Below, in pieces: positions 61,301-64,000 of a stretch of 64,000 nt of DNA. Every line of letters starts with the position of its first letter. Position 1 is the first letter of the stretch. The stretch is from Cucumis sativus (Eukaryota > Streptophyta > Magnoliopsida > Cucurbitales > Cucurbitaceae), in NCBI RefSeq assembly GCF_000004075.3, contig NC_026655.2, forward strand, positions 1,798,001 through 1,862,000. Reading direction: 5' to 3'. A program made the position numbers and the translations under genes. The notes below the pieces were generated by a model that saw only the letters and a list, made by a program, of their open reading frames with translations, had not been told where the DNA came from and ran no database searches.

Positions 61301-63564
61301 CACTGTTAAAGTTGTCTAGACTAGTTTTGCAGTACATATATAAATGACTTACTAAATTAGAGTGCTAAAGAAATGTGAATATCAATGAGCACACATACCT
61401 TCCTCATGAAGGTTACTACTTTCAGGAAGGTTGTCACCATTTGCTGCAGAGACATCGGGAACTGGGGCAGGTTTAACCAGGCCAGTTGACTGATGGTCAG
61501 GATTTGCAGGTGGTGGTGCTCTTACAGTAGTAGTTGGGACATACACAGGGCCAGATACTGTCTTTGGCACCTTAACCTGAGCACGATCGAGTCAGCTGAG
61601 TAAATGTCTGAAAAAAGTTTGGAACAAAAATTTCAAACATGCAGAGACAAAAAAACAATAACTCACAATTGATGCATATGACTTCTTTGGAGCATCTTCT
61701 TGAGCAACAGGGGCTGCATCTACTGCTGTCACAACCACTTCGTGCTCGCTTGGATGTGGAGCTTCAACAACCACCTCCTCTTCAATCACCGATCCTTCAT
61801 CATTGCTGGAAGGATCACACACTTCAGGAACATTGTTCATATCTTCCTCTTCCAGGGCCGTTGGAGGTTCCACAGTGAGATGGTTAGGAACATGAGATGG
61901 TTCTGTAGGAAGAGCAGAAATCTATCTCACAATCCTACAATATGGCATATATCAAAGCAAATAGCACCAGGAAAAAAGTACAGACCAGGTTCTGGGGTTG
62001 ATGTAACCGTTACGGTATTGTCTTTGATGGCATCACCTGAAGAAGAGTTACTCCGAATAGATTCAGTCTCTTCAACATATCTTAACACATCATTTAAGAC
62101 GTAATAGCCTTTGTCCTGAGGAGCAAGAAAAAATGTTTGGGAAAATTTTCTTCTCAAACTGTCCTTCCCAGTTAGGCATCCTGTAACCAAAACAATCACT
62201 CCTTTCTCATGAGATTCCTGGGCATCAGCAGTTATTATTTCTGCTGTATAATCTCCATAATTCAAGGATATGATCTTGTCATTTATTGCCTGTCACAAAC
62301 ACGAATTGAACTTAATTTCCAAACAAGCAAAATTTAAACTAGAATTCTCCAGACCACTAAAATAAAAAATGTTAATCAATCAATGACGATAGAGTTCTAC
62401 AGACCAAGGAATATGAAATGCATATCCATCAATTACATCCTTGAACTTCGATTGATTCAGATTGATGGGAGAAGTTCAGAAAGAAACTAGTAAAAATACA
62501 TGGTTCGACTTCAATTTTCAATTAACCATGAACATCAATACTCAGAAACAATTCTACTGCACCAAAAACAATTCAAATCATAACCACAATGACTATAGGA
62601 CCAATTGTCAAAAACTTAAAATTAAGATGCATAATATTTTATTTCTCATTTAATTAAGGCTCTTTCATCCATCCGTGGATATTTCATTAAATCAATGAAC
62701 TGGTGTCTTGTAGAAAAAACACAATTAACAGCCTAAAGGGTATTGTAACCGTTCTAAAACTATGCCACAGAAGTTACCTGATTGCTACTATAGATAGATC
62801 AGATTTTTTTAAGTAGTACTAATACAGTAGCAAATACATTCACAATGGCCCATGTTTATCCAACCCTGCAGTCGTGTTTATGCACTTGCACAATCCAATA
62901 TCCCATTCATTTCCAATTTCACAACCACATACTCCAATAACAAGAGTACATAAATGATTCAATCATGTACCAAAAATTCTGAATGCATAATCAACCAAAG
63001 CTTCGCACAGAAACTAAAATGCATGAACACAGAATTGGTGCCTAATACAGTAGCAAATACATTCACAATGGCCCATGTTTATCCAACCCTGCAGTCGTGT
63101 TTATGCACTTGCACAATCCAATATTCCATTCATTTCCAATTTCACAACCACATACTCCAATAACAAGAGTACATAAATGATTCACTCATGTACCAAAAAT
63201 TCTGAATGCATAATCAACCAATGCTTCGCACAGAAACTAAAATGCATGAACACAGAATTGGTGCCATTTCCATATGTATCCCACCCTTAAAAAAAAATAC
63301 AAATAAATGAAAGGTTGGTTAACTACTCTTCGAACATAGACTGTGTAGCAATATAATGGATATACTGAAGTTTACCTGCATGCTTGTCACTGTTGTCATC
63401 ACTCCATTACCATCCGGGCGGCTTAGCAAACTTGTATCCTGATAGAACCGATGCACCAATTGGGGAGAATGATGAAGGATGTGATAGTACTGCCCGACAA
63501 ACGCATTCCCAACAACTTGAGCACTGGGAGTAGGGGAAGAACTGGCTTCCTGTGTTGCCGCCAT
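58362..63564 (-). CDS. G3BP-like protein: NTF2 domain, RRM and RGG tail
   Basis: RNA-binding protein of the Ras-GAP SH3-domain-binding (G3BP) family; family members assemble stress granules and plant ones affect immunity. Exons (minus): 63564-63376, 62289-61986, 61902-61667, 61576-61399, 61218-61097, 61007-60945, 58843-58780, 58624-58362; 472 residues. The NTF2-like domain is at about 16-135 (VGNAFVGQYYHIL, VIVLVTGCLTGKD, FFLAPQDKGYYVLND). It is followed by an acidic, Pro/Val-rich linker. The RRM is at about 305-385, with RNP2 IYVRNL and RNP1 QGFCFGFVEF split over two exons. The tail has RGG-type repeats (GGGRGGYGRNEFRNQ, GGGRGGGR) and ends NRTAVSG-stop. Intron 6 is long (60944-58844). Intron 1 carries a recent 223-bp tandem duplication. 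The start MAATQEASS is the first ATG of the NTF2 exon. Confidence 0.93.
62820..63265. repeat. 223-bp tandem duplication in G3BP intron 1
   Basis: Copy 1 is 62820-63042 and copy 2 is 63043-63265, perfectly adjacent. Only about three substitutions were seen (for example 'atatcccatt' against 'atattccatt', 'caaagctt' against 'caatgctt'). It is therefore a recent event, or possibly an assembly duplication. Confidence 0.92.
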
Positions 63565-64000
63565 CTACAAGAAAATTAACGACATACTATAAGGATAGCT
63601 CAACCAAGTGTATATAACTAATACCAAAGATTCACCCACAACCTTAAATTGCAGGTTGAACAAACATGTAACCTAAATCTTAAAAAAAAAAAAAACAATA
63701 AATTACTTCGCTAAATAAAACCCAATACGAAGTAAAAATAGATATCCTAACCAGCAACATTTAGGTATCACTCAAATCCACACTTCTCTAGGGTTTTATA
63801 TGTTAAATGAACTAAAGAATCAAGTAAAACGAATAAAATAAAACAAAATTAATCAGTAAACATGCACACAGACAACACTCGGATTCTAAACAATACTTAT
63901 GATGTACACCAACGCAGTATACATACACTAGCATGACGATTCGAGTGAGAGTTAAGTGAGAGTTAAAGGAATCAAACTAAGAAAATCATCGAATAATGCG
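63565..64000. other. G3BP-like gene leader/promoter side, cut by the window end
   Basis: Upstream of the G3BP ATG on the minus strand; the leader may be spliced. The complement of 63789-63797 reads AAAACCCTA, a telo-box. Nothing else seen. Confidence 0.5.

Overview
This window looks like nuclear DNA of a flowering plant (dicot). The genes are intron-rich with GT-AG splice sites. The families are plant-specific or plant-typed: RBOH NADPH oxidase, plastid phosphoserine phosphatase, a mitochondrial glycine-rich RRM protein, an HDA5-type deacetylase. Introns and intergenic DNA are very AT-rich. The short AT-rich inverted-repeat elements suggest a cucurbit such as Cucumis, but that is an inference. 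No bacterial, viral or organellar block was seen. No tRNA, rRNA or CRISPR was recognised. All exon models come from reading splice sites and frames by eye; every model closes in frame.

Layout: 1-2472 intergenic; 2473-8924 (+) class II histone deacetylase of HDA5 type; 9184-10021 (+) broken coding remnant, possibly transposon-derived; 12041-14014 (-) DNAJC21/JJJ1-type co-chaperone; 15522-18805 (-) mitochondrial carrier; 19980-26522 (-) RBOH NADPH oxidase; 26.6-32.5 kb AT-rich intergenic DNA with MITE-like elements; 32528-35599 (+) phosphoserine phosphatase, with a solo LTR in one intron; 39196-42614 (+) plant coiled-coil/TM protein resembling POLAR-like proteins; 43742-45464 (-) mitochondrial glycine-rich RNA-binding protein; 49722-51257 (+) serine-rich protein of unknown function with a Cys-rich tail and an upstream ORF; 53041-56557 (+) RPA1A-type replication protein A large subunit; 58362-63564 (-) G3BP-like NTF2/RRM/RGG protein.

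The genes do not form one pathway; they are ordinary housekeeping and regulatory genes. The DNAJ, carrier and glycine-rich RRM genes recall the Arabidopsis neighbours At1g74250, At1g74240 and At1g74230 (from memory), so an ancestral block may be preserved with insertions. The more unusual material is non-coding: a three-copy 208-bp repeat that reiterates a splice-donor region in RPA1A intron 1, a nearly perfect 223-bp tandem duplication in G3BP intron 1, a solo LTR with a 5-bp target duplication, a frame-neutral candidate cassette exon in the phosphatase next to a T20G18 tract, a GC-AG intron in the deacetylase, and a set of inverted-repeat elements. I found no convincing undescribed multi-gene system.
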